From assembly GCA_944342025.1 (NCBI GenBank), contig CALVMD010000001.1, positions 1-64,000 of the forward strand: a DNA stretch of 64,000 nt, read 5' to 3'. The position numbers were made by a program, and so were the translations under genes. This DNA comes from an uncultured Clostridia bacterium (lineage in GTDB: Bacteria; Bacillota; Clostridia; Christensenellales; Borkfalkiaceae). The notes beneath the pieces are model-generated. The model ran no database searches and had not been told where the DNA came from. It worked only from the letters and a program-made list of their open reading frames with translations. This document shows, piece after piece, positions 24,604-33,305 of the stretch (position 1 is the stretch's first letter; every line of letters starts with the position of its first letter).

Positions 24604-26486
24604 ACCCTTGCGATGATCGCCATGATGACGGGATTCTGCTTGGTCTTTTTATAGATAAAGTTTTTGACCGCCTTTTTGATCGCGGCGGGAAGGTCGGTAT
24701 TGTTCACGTCCGCGCGCACGTCCGTCTGAGAAACGCAGCTGACCACGATCTGGCGGATCGCCTCGATATAGTCCGCGTTTTCGGGCATGACAAACCCGCG
24801 GTTGACGACGACGGGGTCGCTGAGAAGATCGCCGCTGCGCTCGGAAACGCATGCCGAGATGACGAAGATGCCGTCTTCGGAGAGATGTTTCCTGTCCTTC
24901 ATGACGACGCTGTTTTCCCTGTCTTCGAGGCTCGCCCCGTCCACGAGACGGGAACCCGAAGACACGCTCTCGCCGAATTGCATGCCCGTTTTGGAAAGCT
25001 CGACGCAGTTACCGATATCGGGCAGAAGAATGTTGTTCTCGTTCATCCCCAGTTCGACGGCAAGCTGCGCGTGGCGCTTCAGATGCCTGTATTCGCCGTG
25101 TACGGGAATAAAGAATTCGGGATCGAGAAGGGTATGCAGGATCTTGAGCTCTTCCTGGCAGGCGTGTCCCGAAACGTGAATCTTTTCCAGCGTTTCGTAA
25201 ACGACGTCGGCGCCCTTGCGGTAAAGATTGTTGATGACGCGGTAGATCATCTTTTCGTTGCCCGGAATGGGGCTTGCGGAAATGATGATGGTATCGTTTT
25301 TGCCGATGGTGACCTTGTTGAATTCGCCCGCCGCCATGCGCGTGAGCGCACTCATCGGCTCGCCCTGGCTGCCGGTAGAGACGATGACGATCTCCCTGTC
25401 AAAATAATTTTTTGACTTTTCCACATCGATGAGGACGCCTTCGGGAATAGAAAGCTCCCCGATCTTGCTCGCCGCGTCCACGACGTTGAGCATGCTCCTG
25501 CCCGAGAGCGCGACCTTGCGCCTGTACTTGACGGCGAGATCTACGATCTGCTGCAAACGGTGCACGTTTGACGCAAACGTAGCCACGATAATGCGGCGGT
25601 TTGAATTTTCGGAAAAGAGATGATCGAGCGTGGTGCCCACCACCGTTTCGCTCATGGTATACCCGGGGCGCTCGACGTTGGTCGATTCGCAGAGGAGAAG
25701 CTTCACCCCTTCCCTGCCGATTTCGGCGATGCGCGACAGGTCAATAGGTTTTCCCGCCACGGGCGTGAGATCGATCTTAAAGTCGCCGCTGTGGAAGATC
25801 CTGCCGTTGGGCGTATCGATCGAAAGGGCGACCGCCCCCGCGATGGAATGGTTGACGTTGATGAATTCCACGCCGAAGCACCCGAGTTTGACCCGATCGC
25901 CCGGCTTCACGCAGATGAGGTGCGCCTTGTTGATGCGCTGCTCGCGCAGTTTGTTGTCCGCAAGCGCGAGCGTAAGTTTGGTGCCGTAAACGGGCGCCTG
26001 GATCTCTTTGAGAAGATAAGCGATGCCGCCGACGTGATCTTCGTGCCCGTGCGTGATGAGGATGCCGCGCACCTTGTTCTTGTTCTGCACGAGATAGCTG
26101 ATGTCGGGGATCACGAGATCGATCCCGGGGAGTTCTTCATCGGGAAAGGTGAGACCCGCGTCGATGACGACGATGTCGTTGCCGTACTCGATCGCGGTCA
26201 TGTTCTTGCCGATCTCGCCCACGCCGCCGAGAAAAATGACTTTGACGGGATTTCTTCCCTTCTTGCCCTTCTTGGGTGCGCCTTCCCGCACTCTTTCGGG
26301 CGAGGCCTTCTGCTTTTTCTCGTTTTTTCTGTCGCGGACAGGTTCGGCCTTTACCGGTGCCGTCTCTTCCGCCTTCGCGTGTTTTGCCGCATCCTTGGCG
26401 TTGCCGAGGAACCGGGGCGCGATCCGCCCGGCCCCCTGCTTCTTTTGCGGCGGCATGCCACCGCGGCTTTTTTGTTTTTGTTCCAC
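24600..26486 (-). CDS. rnj: Ribonuclease J
   Basis: A 628-residue metallo-beta-lactamase/beta-CASP ribonuclease for 5'-end-dependent mRNA decay and rRNA maturation. Residues about 80-95 begin the catalytic domain (VIFLGGVGEIGKNM), ITHGHEDHVGGI is the zinc motif, VSTGSQGEPMSAL and SGHACQEELKIL are beta-CASP blocks, and a C-terminal domain is present. The first 78 or so residues are an extension rich in Lys, Arg, Gln and Ala absent from standard RNase J. The start codon is GTG at 26484-26486 after AAAAGGAG. It leads a six-gene operon. Confidence 0.93.
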   Translation of the reverse strand: MEQKQKSRGGMPPQKKQGAGRIAPRFLGNAKDAAKHAKAEETAPVKAEPVRDRKNEKKQKASPERVREGAPKKGKKGRNPVKVIFLGGVGEIGKNMTAIEYGNDIVVIDAGLTFPDEELPGIDLVIPDISYLVQNKNKVRGILITHGHEDHVGGIAYLLKEIQAPVYGTKLTLALADNKLREQRINKAHLICVKPGDRVKLGCFGVEFINVNHSIAGAVALSIDTPNGRIFHSGDFKIDLTPVAGKPIDLSRIAEIGREGVKLLLCESTNVERPGYTMSETVVGTTLDHLFSENSNRRIIVATFASNVHRLQQIVDLAVKYRRKVALSGRSMLNVVDAASKIGELSIPEGVLIDVEKSKNYFDREIVIVSTGSQGEPMSALTRMAAGEFNKVTIGKNDTIIISASPIPGNEKMIYRVINNLYRKGADVVYETLEKIHVSGHACQEELKILHTLLDPEFFIPVHGEYRHLKRHAQLAVELGMNENNILLPDIGNCVELSKTGMQFGESVSSGSRLVDGASLEDRENSVVMKDRKHLSEDGIFVISACVSERSGDLLSDPVVVNRGFVMPENADYIEAIRQIVVSCVSQTDVRADVNNTDLPAAIKKAVKNFIYKKTKQNPVIMAIIARV

Positions 26487-26516
26487 GTTTTGCTCCTTTT
26501 GCGCGCCGTCAAAAAC

Positions 26517-26544
26517 AAAAGGCTGAACAAAAAATCAGCCTTTT
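26517..26544 (-). terminator. Terminator just upstream of RNase J
   Basis: On the minus strand a ten-pair stem (26517-26526 with 26535-26544) is followed by GTTTTTG. It lies between the 563-residue gene and RNase J, only about 30 bases before the RNase J start, so it may end the upstream transcript or act in the RNase J leader. Confidence 0.7.
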
Positions 26545-26624
26545 GTAGAACCGCTCGCTGCGGCATAAATGCTGTGACGGCTTTCGCGGGGCAGCTTTCC
26601 CGCCGCCCTTGCTGTTTTTTTTGC

Positions 26625-26638
26625 GGGACGCGCGTCCC
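26625..26638. repeat. Perfect 14-base palindrome
   Basis: GGGACGCGCGTCCC in the 180-base gap between the 563-residue gene and RNase J. No T-run follows on the minus strand, so it is not a plain terminator. The rest of this gap shows nothing else I can name. Confidence 0.4.
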
Positions 26639-26667
26639 TGTTCTTCACCAATAACCCCTCTTTCCAT

Positions 26668-28359
26668 TCAGCGCACGCGGCTGTTCGCGATCTTGAGCGC
26701 CAATTCTTCCACGATTTTTTTGGACAGCGCGTCGGGATTGTCGTCCGACATGCGGATACTGCGGCGCACCGTGCGGAGCGGCTGCTCCGTCTTTTCCGTC
26801 TTGTTGTCTTTTGCCGATACGGCAGGGCGCAGTACGCGCGCCTTTTTCACCGATACGTTGGCTTTGCCTGCCGCAAGGTCGGCGATCTTGCCGCTTTCGG
26901 CGATCGGCTGCGTTTCCTGCGGGGCGGCGGGCTGCACCGCGCCCAATTTGCGGATCGCGCTGAGGATCGCCTCGGTATCCACGGAAGAAGAAGTCTTCTC
27001 TTCGGGCAGTGCGGGCGCAAAATCGATAAAGTAAGAAAGATTGAAGGACATGAGCTCTTTTTTCAGTTCCGTCAACTGCGCTACCTGATCTTCTCCCGGC
27101 GCCGTCTCTCCGATCTCTTCGCGGACAGACGCGAGCTCGTCGAGCGTTTCCGCATCCATTACGCGCTGGTCGGCGTCGTTGAACAGAGCGTCTTTCGTCC
27201 TTGCGACCTTTCCCGCAATCTCGTCGTCGGCAAGCGCGGGCGCCTGTTCCAGCTCTGCGGACGCATCGGAGAACGCCTGATACGCTTCCTCAGAATACAT
27301 CATGGGGAGTTTATTGGACGAGATCGCATCGCGTACCGCCGCCAAAGCGCTTGCCCCCCATACGTTCACGCGCGTCAGGCGGAGCCTGAGGTCGGAGAGC
27401 ATCGTCTCTCCGCGCAGCGTGTTCCCGCTGACGATGTAGCGATTGGCAATATCTTTGATCTCTTCCGCCGTAACCAAAATATCGGGGATAAAATCATATG
27501 AAAAATCTTTCAGGTATTCGGAAATCAATGCATCCAGCCGTTTAAATTCGGGCATTTGCTTGACGCTGACGGCCCCGTTGAGGGTGCGCTGCATTTCGTC
27601 GAGCTTGCTCTCGATCGAAGCCTGGCTCTGATCGGCCGCGTCTTTTTCCGCCGCCGCCGCGATCTTTTCCGCCAGCACATCGTAATCGACGTTGCCCGTC
27701 GCGATGCGTTCGGATACTTTCTGCGCAAGAAGATCGTAGTCGAGCGGCTGCAGCGAATCCAGCTTTTGCGCAAGCGAGGCGAGCGCATACAGAGGCCTCA
27801 ATTTCTCTTCCAGCGCTTCCATATCGATCTGTTTGATCGCCTCAATCTTTTCGGAGAGGTCGTCGTAGATCGCCATATCCTGCTTGTAGGTGTATTTCAT
27901 CTCCTGCAGGATGTCGCTGCGCATCTTTTCGATATCCATCGAGATGCCCGTATACATACTCTCGATCGCGAGCGCGTTGTCTCCGCCCATAAAATTCGCG
28001 ACCGCGCCGCCTTTAGGCGCCGGAGATTTTTCCGCAGCCACGGCGGGCGCCCCGCCCTTTTCTTCCGTTTTCGGAGCGGGCGCGGACAAAGCCGTCTCGG
28101 CTTTCTTTTCCTTTTCGGCAAGCTCGGAAAGAATCGCTTCTTTCTGTTTTTCCAATTCCGCGATCATATTGACGACGGACGAACGCTTGTATCCGCCCAC
28201 CGAACCGTCCTGATCGGGAGCGCCGTTTTCGGCGCGAAATTCGCGGATTTCGTCCATCTGAGCGAGGATCCCGCGCATTTCGGTCAGATACTTATCGGTC
28301 ACTTTCAATCTCTCCACGGGAGACAGGCCGTTGATCTTGCTGGTGAAGGAAGTTGACAT
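26668..28359 (-). CDS. Unknown 563-residue acidic coiled-coil protein
   Basis: I do not recognise this protein. It has no signal peptide or membrane segment. Residues 1-40 and 65-90 look helical and charged (MIAELEKQKEAILSELAEKE), 95-125 are Ala/Pro/Lys-rich linker, 130-290 are long amphipathic helices likely to form coiled coils (DLSEKIEAIKQIDMEALEEK), 290-450 look like a helical domain, and a basic Lys/Arg-rich tail follows (LRTVRRSIRMSDDNPD). The layout suggests a scaffold or structural protein. It has its own promoter, a good GGGGG site and is divergent from serC. Confidence 0.85.
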   Translation of the reverse strand: MSTSFTSKINGLSPVERLKVTDKYLTEMRGILAQMDEIREFRAENGAPDQDGSVGGYKRSSVVNMIAELEKQKEAILSELAEKEKKAETALSAPAPKTEEKGGAPAVAAEKSPAPKGGAVANFMGGDNALAIESMYTGISMDIEKMRSDILQEMKYTYKQDMAIYDDLSEKIEAIKQIDMEALEEKLRPLYALASLAQKLDSLQPLDYDLLAQKVSERIATGNVDYDVLAEKIAAAAEKDAADQSQASIESKLDEMQRTLNGAVSVKQMPEFKRLDALISEYLKDFSYDFIPDILVTAEEIKDIANRYIVSGNTLRGETMLSDLRLRLTRVNVWGASALAAVRDAISSNKLPMMYSEEAYQAFSDASAELEQAPALADDEIAGKVARTKDALFNDADQRVMDAETLDELASVREEIGETAPGEDQVAQLTELKKELMSFNLSYFIDFAPALPEEKTSSSVDTEAILSAIRKLGAVQPAAPQETQPIAESGKIADLAAGKANVSVKKARVLRPAVSAKDNKTEKTEQPLRTVRRSIRMSDDNPDALSKKIVEELALKIANSRVR

Positions 28360-28421
28360 AAAAGCCCCCTTATGCGAAGCCGAACGCTTCTTGAAATATT
28401 TTTTACAGTTTTCCGTTTACT

Positions 28422-28450
28422 ATTTTACTACATTGCGGGGAAAAAGTAAA
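28422..28450 (-). promoter_or_regulatory. Promoter of the 563-residue gene
   Basis: Minus-strand TTTACT (28445-28450), 17-base spacer, TAAAAT (28422-28427), about 60 bases before the start. Confidence 0.5.
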
Positions 28451-28542
28451 TACTTTGTCCGATTATTTTTTGACATTCGGCAAAACTTTTTATACACCGT
28501 GCAAAAAAAATGCGCCGCGCGGCGAATTGCACGGGCAAACAC

Positions 28543-28571
28543 TTGTCAAATTTCGTGAATTATTATATAAT
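28543..28571 (+). promoter_or_regulatory. Promoter of serC-serA
   Basis: TTGTCA (28543-28548), 17-base spacer, TATAAT (28566-28571). The leader to serC is about 66 bases. A second match, TTGACA at 28470-28475 and TATACA at 28491-28496, has a poor 15-base spacer. Confidence 0.75.
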
Positions 28572-28643
28572 ATCCAGTATAAAAATACAGCACAGGCTTT
28601 TAATAAGAAAAGTCTCGCGGTCAAATCGAAGGAGATATTGATT

Positions 28644-29717
28644 ATGAGAGTTTATAACTTTTCGGCAGGCCCTTCCATGCTCCCCCTCGAAGTACTCGAA
28701 GAGGCGCAGAAAGAATTCCTTGATTTTCAGGGAACCGGTATGAGCGTCACGGAGATCAGCCACAGGGACAAAGCGTTCGCCCCCATCGTGGAAGAAGCGG
28801 AGTCGCTCATGCGCGAGCTGATGAACATTCCCGACGATTACTGTGTACTGTTTGTACAGGGCGGCGCGAGCCAGCAGTTTGCAGCCGTTCCCCTCAACCT
28901 GATGCACACGGGGAAAGCCGATTACATCGTGACGGGCAACTTTTCCAAAAAAGCCTGGCAGGAAGGCCAGATCTACGGCGAGGCAAGGAAAGTCGCCTCT
29001 TCCGAGGATAAAAATTATACATACATCCCCGACGTGGATTCGATCAAATTCAACGACGATTCCGATTACGTGCACATCTGCTCGAACAATACCATTTTCG
29101 GCACCCGCTATATCAAATTCCCCGAAACGAAAAAGCCGCTCGTGTGCGACATGAGCTCGGAGATCCTGTCCCGCGAAGTAGACGTGACAAAATTCGGCGT
29201 CATCTATGCGGGCGCGCAGAAAAACCTCGCCCCCGCGGGCGTGACCATCGTCATCGCGCGCAAAGATCTCATCGAAGACCCTCTGCCCGTCTGCCCCACC
29301 ATGCTCAAATGGAAAACGCAGGCGGACAACGGCTCCCTCTACAATACGCCCCCCTGCTTCTCCATTTATATGGCGAACCTCGTATTGCGCCACCTCAAAA
29401 AGCTGGGCGGCATCAAAGAGATCAACAAGGTCAACGAATACAAAGCGGGGCTTTTGTACGATTTCATCGATAACTCTTCTTACTACACCAACAGCGTAGA
29501 AAAGAAGTACCGCTCCATCATGAACGTGCCGTTCGTCACCCCTTCCAAAGAGACGGACGAAAAATTCGTGAAAGAGGCTAAGGCCGAAGGTCTCGTGACC
29601 CTGAAAGGACACCGCCTTGTGGGCGGCATGCGCGCTTCCATCTACAACGCGATGCCCGTGGAAGGCGTGAAAAAGCTCATCGAATTCATGAAGAAATTCG
29701 AAAAGGAAAACGCCTGA
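28644..29717 (+). CDS. serC: Phosphoserine aminotransferase
   Basis: A 357-residue PLP aminotransferase that converts 3-phosphohydroxypyruvate to phosphoserine. It starts RVYNFSAGPSMLP, has LFVQGGASQQFAAVP and the PLP lysine in IYAGAQKNLAPAG, and ends with HRLVGGMRASIYNAMP. The ATG at 28644 follows GAAGGAG; the frame continues upstream but that part would be untranslated. serA follows after 39 bases, giving two steps of serine synthesis; no serB is in the window. Confidence 0.97.
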   Translation: MRVYNFSAGPSMLPLEVLEEAQKEFLDFQGTGMSVTEISHRDKAFAPIVEEAESLMRELMNIPDDYCVLFVQGGASQQFAAVPLNLMHTGKADYIVTGNFSKKAWQEGQIYGEARKVASSEDKNYTYIPDVDSIKFNDDSDYVHICSNNTIFGTRYIKFPETKKPLVCDMSSEILSREVDVTKFGVIYAGAQKNLAPAGVTIVIARKDLIEDPLPVCPTMLKWKTQADNGSLYNTPPCFSIYMANLVLRHLKKLGGIKEINKVNEYKAGLLYDFIDNSSYYTNSVEKKYRSIMNVPFVTPSKETDEKFVKEAKAEGLVTLKGHRLVGGMRASIYNAMPVEGVKKLIEFMKKFEKENA

Positions 29718-29756
29718 CGAAAAGGGCGCAACAGTGATAAGGAGAAAACGATAACC

Positions 29757-30914
29757 ATGCCTCAGATTCTCAAATTGAATGAAATCAGCCCCGTAGCGGA
29801 CAAAGAATTCCCCGCGGGCTATACCTTTGCGAAAGAGGCCGCCAACCCCGACGGTATCATGCTGCGCAGCTTCAACATGCACGAATACCCCTTGAACGAC
29901 GAACTGCTCGCCGTAGCGCGCGCGGGCGCGGGCACGAACAACATCCCCATCCCCGCCTGCACGGCAAAGGGCATCGTCGTGTTCAACACCCCCGGCGCCA
30001 ACGCGAACGCGGTCAAAGAGCTGGTCATCTGCGAACTGTTCCTCGGCGGCAGAAAGATCACCGACGCGATCGACTGGGTGAAGACGCTCAAAGGCACCGA
30101 GGGCGTTGGAAAAACCGTCGAAAAGGGCAAATCCAAGTTTGTCGGCCACGAGATTTCGGGTAAAACGCTCGGCGTCATCGGCCTGGGCGCGATCGGCGTA
30201 ATGGTCGCGAACACGGCGGTCGATCTCGGCATGAACGTGATCGGCTATGACCCCTACCTTTCCGTCGCGGGCGCACTGCACCTCGATAACAGGGTCAGGA
30301 CGGCAAGCCTTGACGCGCTCATCGCGTCGTCCGATTTCATCACCGTACACGTTCCGCTCACGCCCGACACCGAAAAGATGTTCAATACGGACACTTTCTC
30401 GAAAATGAAGGACGGCGCCGTACTCATCAACAATTCCCGCGGCGAACTGGTCGACGCGGACGCCGTGCTTGCCGCCGTGGAACGCGGAAAACTCGAACGC
30501 TACATCACTGACTTCCCTTCTGACAAGCTCATCGGCGTACAAAACATCATCTGCGTCCCCCATCTCGGCGCAAGCACGCCCGAAGCGGAGGACAACTGCG
30601 CGCAGATGGCGGCAAAAGAGCTGGTTGACTACATCGAAAACGGAAACATCACCAACAGCGTAAACTTCCCCAACGTTTGTGCCCCGCGCACGTCCGTCGC
30701 GCGCGTCGCCGTGATGCACGACAATGTCGAAGGCGTGATTTCCAAGATCACCGCCGTCATTTCCGAAAGCGGCATCAACATCGCGAACATCATCGACAAA
30801 TCCAAGGGCGACAAGGCGTACATGCTGCTCGACCTCGACGCAAAAGTGTCCGACAAGGTCGTCGATGCGATCAAAAAGGTCAATTCCGTCTTCCGCGTAC
30901 GCGTGTTTCAGTAA
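29757..30914 (+). CDS. serA: D-3-phosphoglycerate dehydrogenase
   Basis: A 385-residue NAD-dependent dehydrogenase, first step of serine synthesis from 3-phosphoglycerate. The Rossmann motif is VIGLGAIG, NNSRGELVD carries the substrate arginine, and PHLGASTPEAEDN the catalytic histidine. A C-terminal ACT domain (MHDNVEGVISKITAVISESG) probably binds serine for feedback control. It lacks the extra ASB domain of long SerA types. RBS AAGGAG, directly downstream of serC. Confidence 0.96.
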   Translation: MPQILKLNEISPVADKEFPAGYTFAKEAANPDGIMLRSFNMHEYPLNDELLAVARAGAGTNNIPIPACTAKGIVVFNTPGANANAVKELVICELFLGGRKITDAIDWVKTLKGTEGVGKTVEKGKSKFVGHEISGKTLGVIGLGAIGVMVANTAVDLGMNVIGYDPYLSVAGALHLDNRVRTASLDALIASSDFITVHVPLTPDTEKMFNTDTFSKMKDGAVLINNSRGELVDADAVLAAVERGKLERYITDFPSDKLIGVQNIICVPHLGASTPEAEDNCAQMAAKELVDYIENGNITNSVNFPNVCAPRTSVARVAVMHDNVEGVISKITAVISESGINIANIIDKSKGDKAYMLLDLDAKVSDKVVDAIKKVNSVFRVRVFQ

Positions 30915-30964
30915 TCAGAATATTTTCCGCTTTGAACCGGATTGAAAAACGCCGCCGCGCATGT

Positions 30965-31115
30965 TGAAGTGAACCCCAAAGTTTGGACAAAAATTTAATT
31001 AAATCGTTTGGCAATGAGTTCGGTATTGTACCGGGCTCATTCCTTTTAGTTTGAGAGAAATTCTCTTGTTGTTCCAGTAAAATATTAAATCAACTACCCA
31101 TCGGATCCCCTTCCC
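30965..31115 (-). mobile_element. Relic of an IS3-family insertion sequence (one end)
   Basis: The left boundary resembles an IS3/IS150-type terminal repeat (TGAAGTGAACCCCAAAG, then TTTGGACAA), and the adjacent minus-strand frame is the end of an OrfB transposase. The other end and almost all of the transposase are missing. It lies after serA where base composition drops. Confidence 0.8.
30999..31115 (-). pseudogene. C-terminal fragment of IS3-family transposase OrfB
   Basis: About 38 codons remain, ending WNNKRISLKLKGMSPVQYR and then a short tail before TAA. This is the conserved C-terminus of IS150-group OrfB integrases. A stop codon at 31116-31118 cuts the frame on its N-terminal side, and no DDE residues remain, so it cannot transpose. 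Confidence 0.85.
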
Positions 31116-31179
31116 TCATTCATTTTAATTGTTTTTACATGCGCTTTTCAGCGTTTATATTTAAATTTAAATTTATATT

Positions 31180-31680
31180 TCATTTATTCCCCCTCCAAAT
31201 TATTATTCTGTTTCCATCATTGTAGAAAAAAGAAATATCTGCAATAACGTCCATAGAGAGCGCTCCGGTATAACCTGTATAGTTATCCGTCATCATAATT
31301 GCAACGCAAGTATTATATGTACCGCAATATTCAATGATTTTAAAGTCACCCGCAACCGCTTTCGGCGCATCGATATATTTATCGTTACGGTAATCATATG
31401 CAGCCGTATTACGAATTTCTAAAGACGTGCTTTCACTCAATTCCTGCGGTTCTTTGGGCTTAGGAGTATAATCTTCCCCCATGATCGATTCGTTATACTG
31501 CTTTCCGCCGTTATGATAATAGGCGATGCTCATCAAATCATCGCGAGTCAGCCAACCCACCTCGTAAGCTTCTTCCAATGTATAAAAAATTCCCTCAGAG
31601 CGCGGCGCACATCCCGCAACACCACAACAAAACAATACTATTGCCATTACTGCACACAAAATATTGATTACTTTTCTCAT
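31180..31680 (-). CDS. Small lipoprotein of unknown function
   Basis: A 166-residue protein with a lipoprotein signal ending GVAGC (Cys near residue 24). The mature part begins with a conserved-looking helical stretch (YTLEEAYEVGWLTRDDLMSI), then a linker and a beta-rich end finishing IIIWRGNK. I know similar hypothetical proteins in gut Clostridia but no function. Start chosen at 31680 with an AAAGGGG site. The coding sequence is more AT-rich than the housekeeping genes. Confidence 0.75.
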   Translation of the reverse strand: MRKVINILCAVMAIVLFCCGVAGCAPRSEGIFYTLEEAYEVGWLTRDDLMSIAYYHNGGKQYNESIMGEDYTPKPKEPQELSESTSLEIRNTAAYDYRNDKYIDAPKAVAGDFKIIEYCGTYNTCVAIMMTDNYTGYTGALSMDVIADISFFYNDGNRIIIWRGNK

Positions 31681-31744
31681 ATCCGCCCCTTTCAACGTTT
31701 TATTGTCTCCTTTCTGTGCGTTCAATCGCACATCTTACAATAAA

Positions 31745-31773
31745 ATTATAATACGGTTTGATATATCCGTCAA
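31745..31773 (-). promoter_or_regulatory. Promoter of the small lipoprotein gene
   Basis: Minus-strand TTGACG (31768-31773), 17-base spacer, TATAAT (31745-31750). Confidence 0.7.
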
Positions 31774-31811
31774 CGCTTTATGAAAAATTTTATTTCCGCC
31801 CGATAAAAGCC

Positions 31812-31854
31812 AACAAAAAACGCACGGTGCTTTTCGCACCGTGCGTTTTTTGTT
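31812..31854 (-). terminator. Terminator after the 342-residue lipoprotein gene
   Basis: A long stem (31812-31830 with 31836-31854) containing A- and T-runs, 24 bases below the stop of the next lipoprotein gene. It would work in both directions. Confidence 0.9.
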
Positions 31855-31877
31855 GTGATCTGTAAAATAATAATGCG

Positions 31878-32906
31878 TCAGGCCGCAACCGCGGAAAGCC
31901 CGCCGGGAGCACTGCCCATATCCTCGACATCCATGTACGAACCGAGATCGGAAGGCAAAGTCACGTCCCCCGCATAGGCCTTGACGCTGACCGTTCCGTC
32001 AGCCGATATGTTAATATAAGACGCCTGAGAAGAATTTACGTCTGCAATAGGAAGCGTCATGCCGAAATCCATGTCCAATCCCATTTGTTTGAGCTCTCCG
32101 TCTTCCGTCAGAGCCAGATAAAAATCGATCTTCGTATCGGTTTCGAACGAAGGCAACATCTCTTCGGAAACGCTGCCGCCCGCCTCTGCCACGATCAGGG
32201 CCACGATCTTTTCGAGAGATTCCTGCGTGGCACTGACTTTTACTTTCAGCCCGTCTGACGTATCGACATACACTTTAATGCTCAGCTGATCGAGCATATC
32301 CATGAATTCGGAGACATCGATCGTACCTGTAACCTCTCCGCTGCTTTCTGCCGCCATAACTTCCGCCGCATCGTCGGGCACGGGCACATAAGAACCGCCG
32401 CTCATAAGAGAGTCGAGGCTGATTTTCAGTTTCATGCCCGTCTGTACGGTGCTCATATCTATGTAGACATAAGATTCATCATTATAAAAATCAAACGATA
32501 TCGTTTCGCCGTTTGCCGTAAGCGCGGCCGCGCCTGCACCTTTTACCAAACGGGATCCTGCGCCCACACCCTCTTCGACCAGGCCATAAGAGAACTGATA
32601 ATCCGACTTCAGCGCTATGCTCTCCGTCGTATCTTCCGCCGCAACCGTTAAGTCGAGATCGGCGTTCATCTCCAGACCGAAATTCCACTTTCCGTCGACA
32701 GGCTCGCCGACGATCGATCCGCTCTCAAAGGCGCTCTGCACCGTGTTGAGCACTTCAGAAATCTCTTCTTCGGTCGCTTCTTGCGTGAAATTGCCGCCGA
32801 CCATATTGCCGCTTTCGCCCGAATCTTTATCCTCTTTGCAAGCTGCCATAGCCGTCAAGGAAAAGACGAGCAAAATCCCGAGCAAGACTGCTAAAAATTT
32901 TTTCAT
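31878..32906 (-). CDS. Secreted lipoprotein, LolA/LppX-like repeats of beta strands, unknown
   Basis: A 342-residue lipoprotein with signal MKKFLAVLLG and lipobox AMAAC (Cys near 23). The acidic mature protein alternates beta strands with Ser/Thr-rich turns (FDFYNDESYVYIDMS, DFYLALTEDGELKQMGLDM), a pattern seen in lipoproteins with a LolA/LprG-like fold. That fold assignment is by eye only. It has a consensus promoter and its own terminator, so it is a single-gene unit. Confidence 0.8.
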   Translation of the reverse strand: MKKFLAVLLGILLVFSLTAMAACKEDKDSGESGNMVGGNFTQEATEEEISEVLNTVQSAFESGSIVGEPVDGKWNFGLEMNADLDLTVAAEDTTESIALKSDYQFSYGLVEEGVGAGSRLVKGAGAAALTANGETISFDFYNDESYVYIDMSTVQTGMKLKISLDSLMSGGSYVPVPDDAAEVMAAESSGEVTGTIDVSEFMDMLDQLSIKVYVDTSDGLKVKVSATQESLEKIVALIVAEAGGSVSEEMLPSFETDTKIDFYLALTEDGELKQMGLDMDFGMTLPIADVNSSQASYINISADGTVSVKAYAGDVTLPSDLGSYMDVEDMGSAPGGLSAVAA

Positions 32907-32953
32907 ATCCTTTACTCCTTATATTAATGCGAAACATTTGTTTCGTCATTCTA

Positions 32954-32982
32954 ATTATAAAAAAGTATAAAAAATATGTCAA
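32954..32982 (-). promoter_or_regulatory. Consensus promoter of the 342-residue lipoprotein
   Basis: Minus-strand TTGACA (32977-32982), 17-base spacer, TATAAT (32954-32959): a perfect sigma-A match, implying strong expression. Confidence 0.85.
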
Positions 32983-33034
32983 GGATTATACGCAACAGAA
33001 AGTCCCGTTCTGTATATCGGAAAAGATAAAATAA

Positions 33035-33064
33035 GTGCGCGGAGACGAAAAAGCCTCCGCGCAC
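33035..33064 (-). terminator. Hairpin after the YjzC-like gene
   Basis: A ten-pair GC-rich stem (33035-33044 with 33055-33064) with, on the minus strand, a weak T-rich tail (TTATTTTATC). Placed just below the stop of the 49-residue gene. Confidence 0.6.
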
Positions 33065-33071
33065 CCGTCAA

Positions 33072-33221
33072 TCAGTCCATCTCGTAATGACAACCGGAAA
33101 CCTGCGTGGGAGGAAAAGTTTCTCCCTCGTTCATATACACTTTGCCGATGATCTCGCCCTGCTCGTTCACGACCGTGTAAGAGCAGCTTTTCGGTACGGT
33201 ATCGCCGCAATTGAGTCTCAT
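33072..33221 (-). CDS. 49-residue YjzC-like small protein
   Basis: A short gene with a near-perfect AAGGAGG site seven bases before ATG at 33219-33221. The protein begins MRLNCGDTVPKSCSYTVV and has GETFPPTQ near residues 33-40. The pattern of an early G-x-x-x-P, a central Tyr and a late FPPT resembles YjzC-type short proteins of Firmicutes, whose function is unknown. It carries three cysteines. Start, RBS, length and following hairpin all support a real gene. Confidence 0.7.
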   Translation of the reverse strand: MRLNCGDTVPKSCSYTVVNEQGEIIGKVYMNEGETFPPTQVSGCHYEMD

Positions 33222-33305
33222 TGCTCAACCTCCTTAAAAATAAGATACTATCAGTATGCCCGCGGAAACAACGATTATGCGCCCTTTCGCATTTTATGAA
33301 AAGAT

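Noticed and set aside
28470..28496. TTGACA/TATACA as the main serC promoter
   Set aside because: The 15-base spacer is too short; the match at 28543-28571 has a 17-base spacer and lies closer to the gene.
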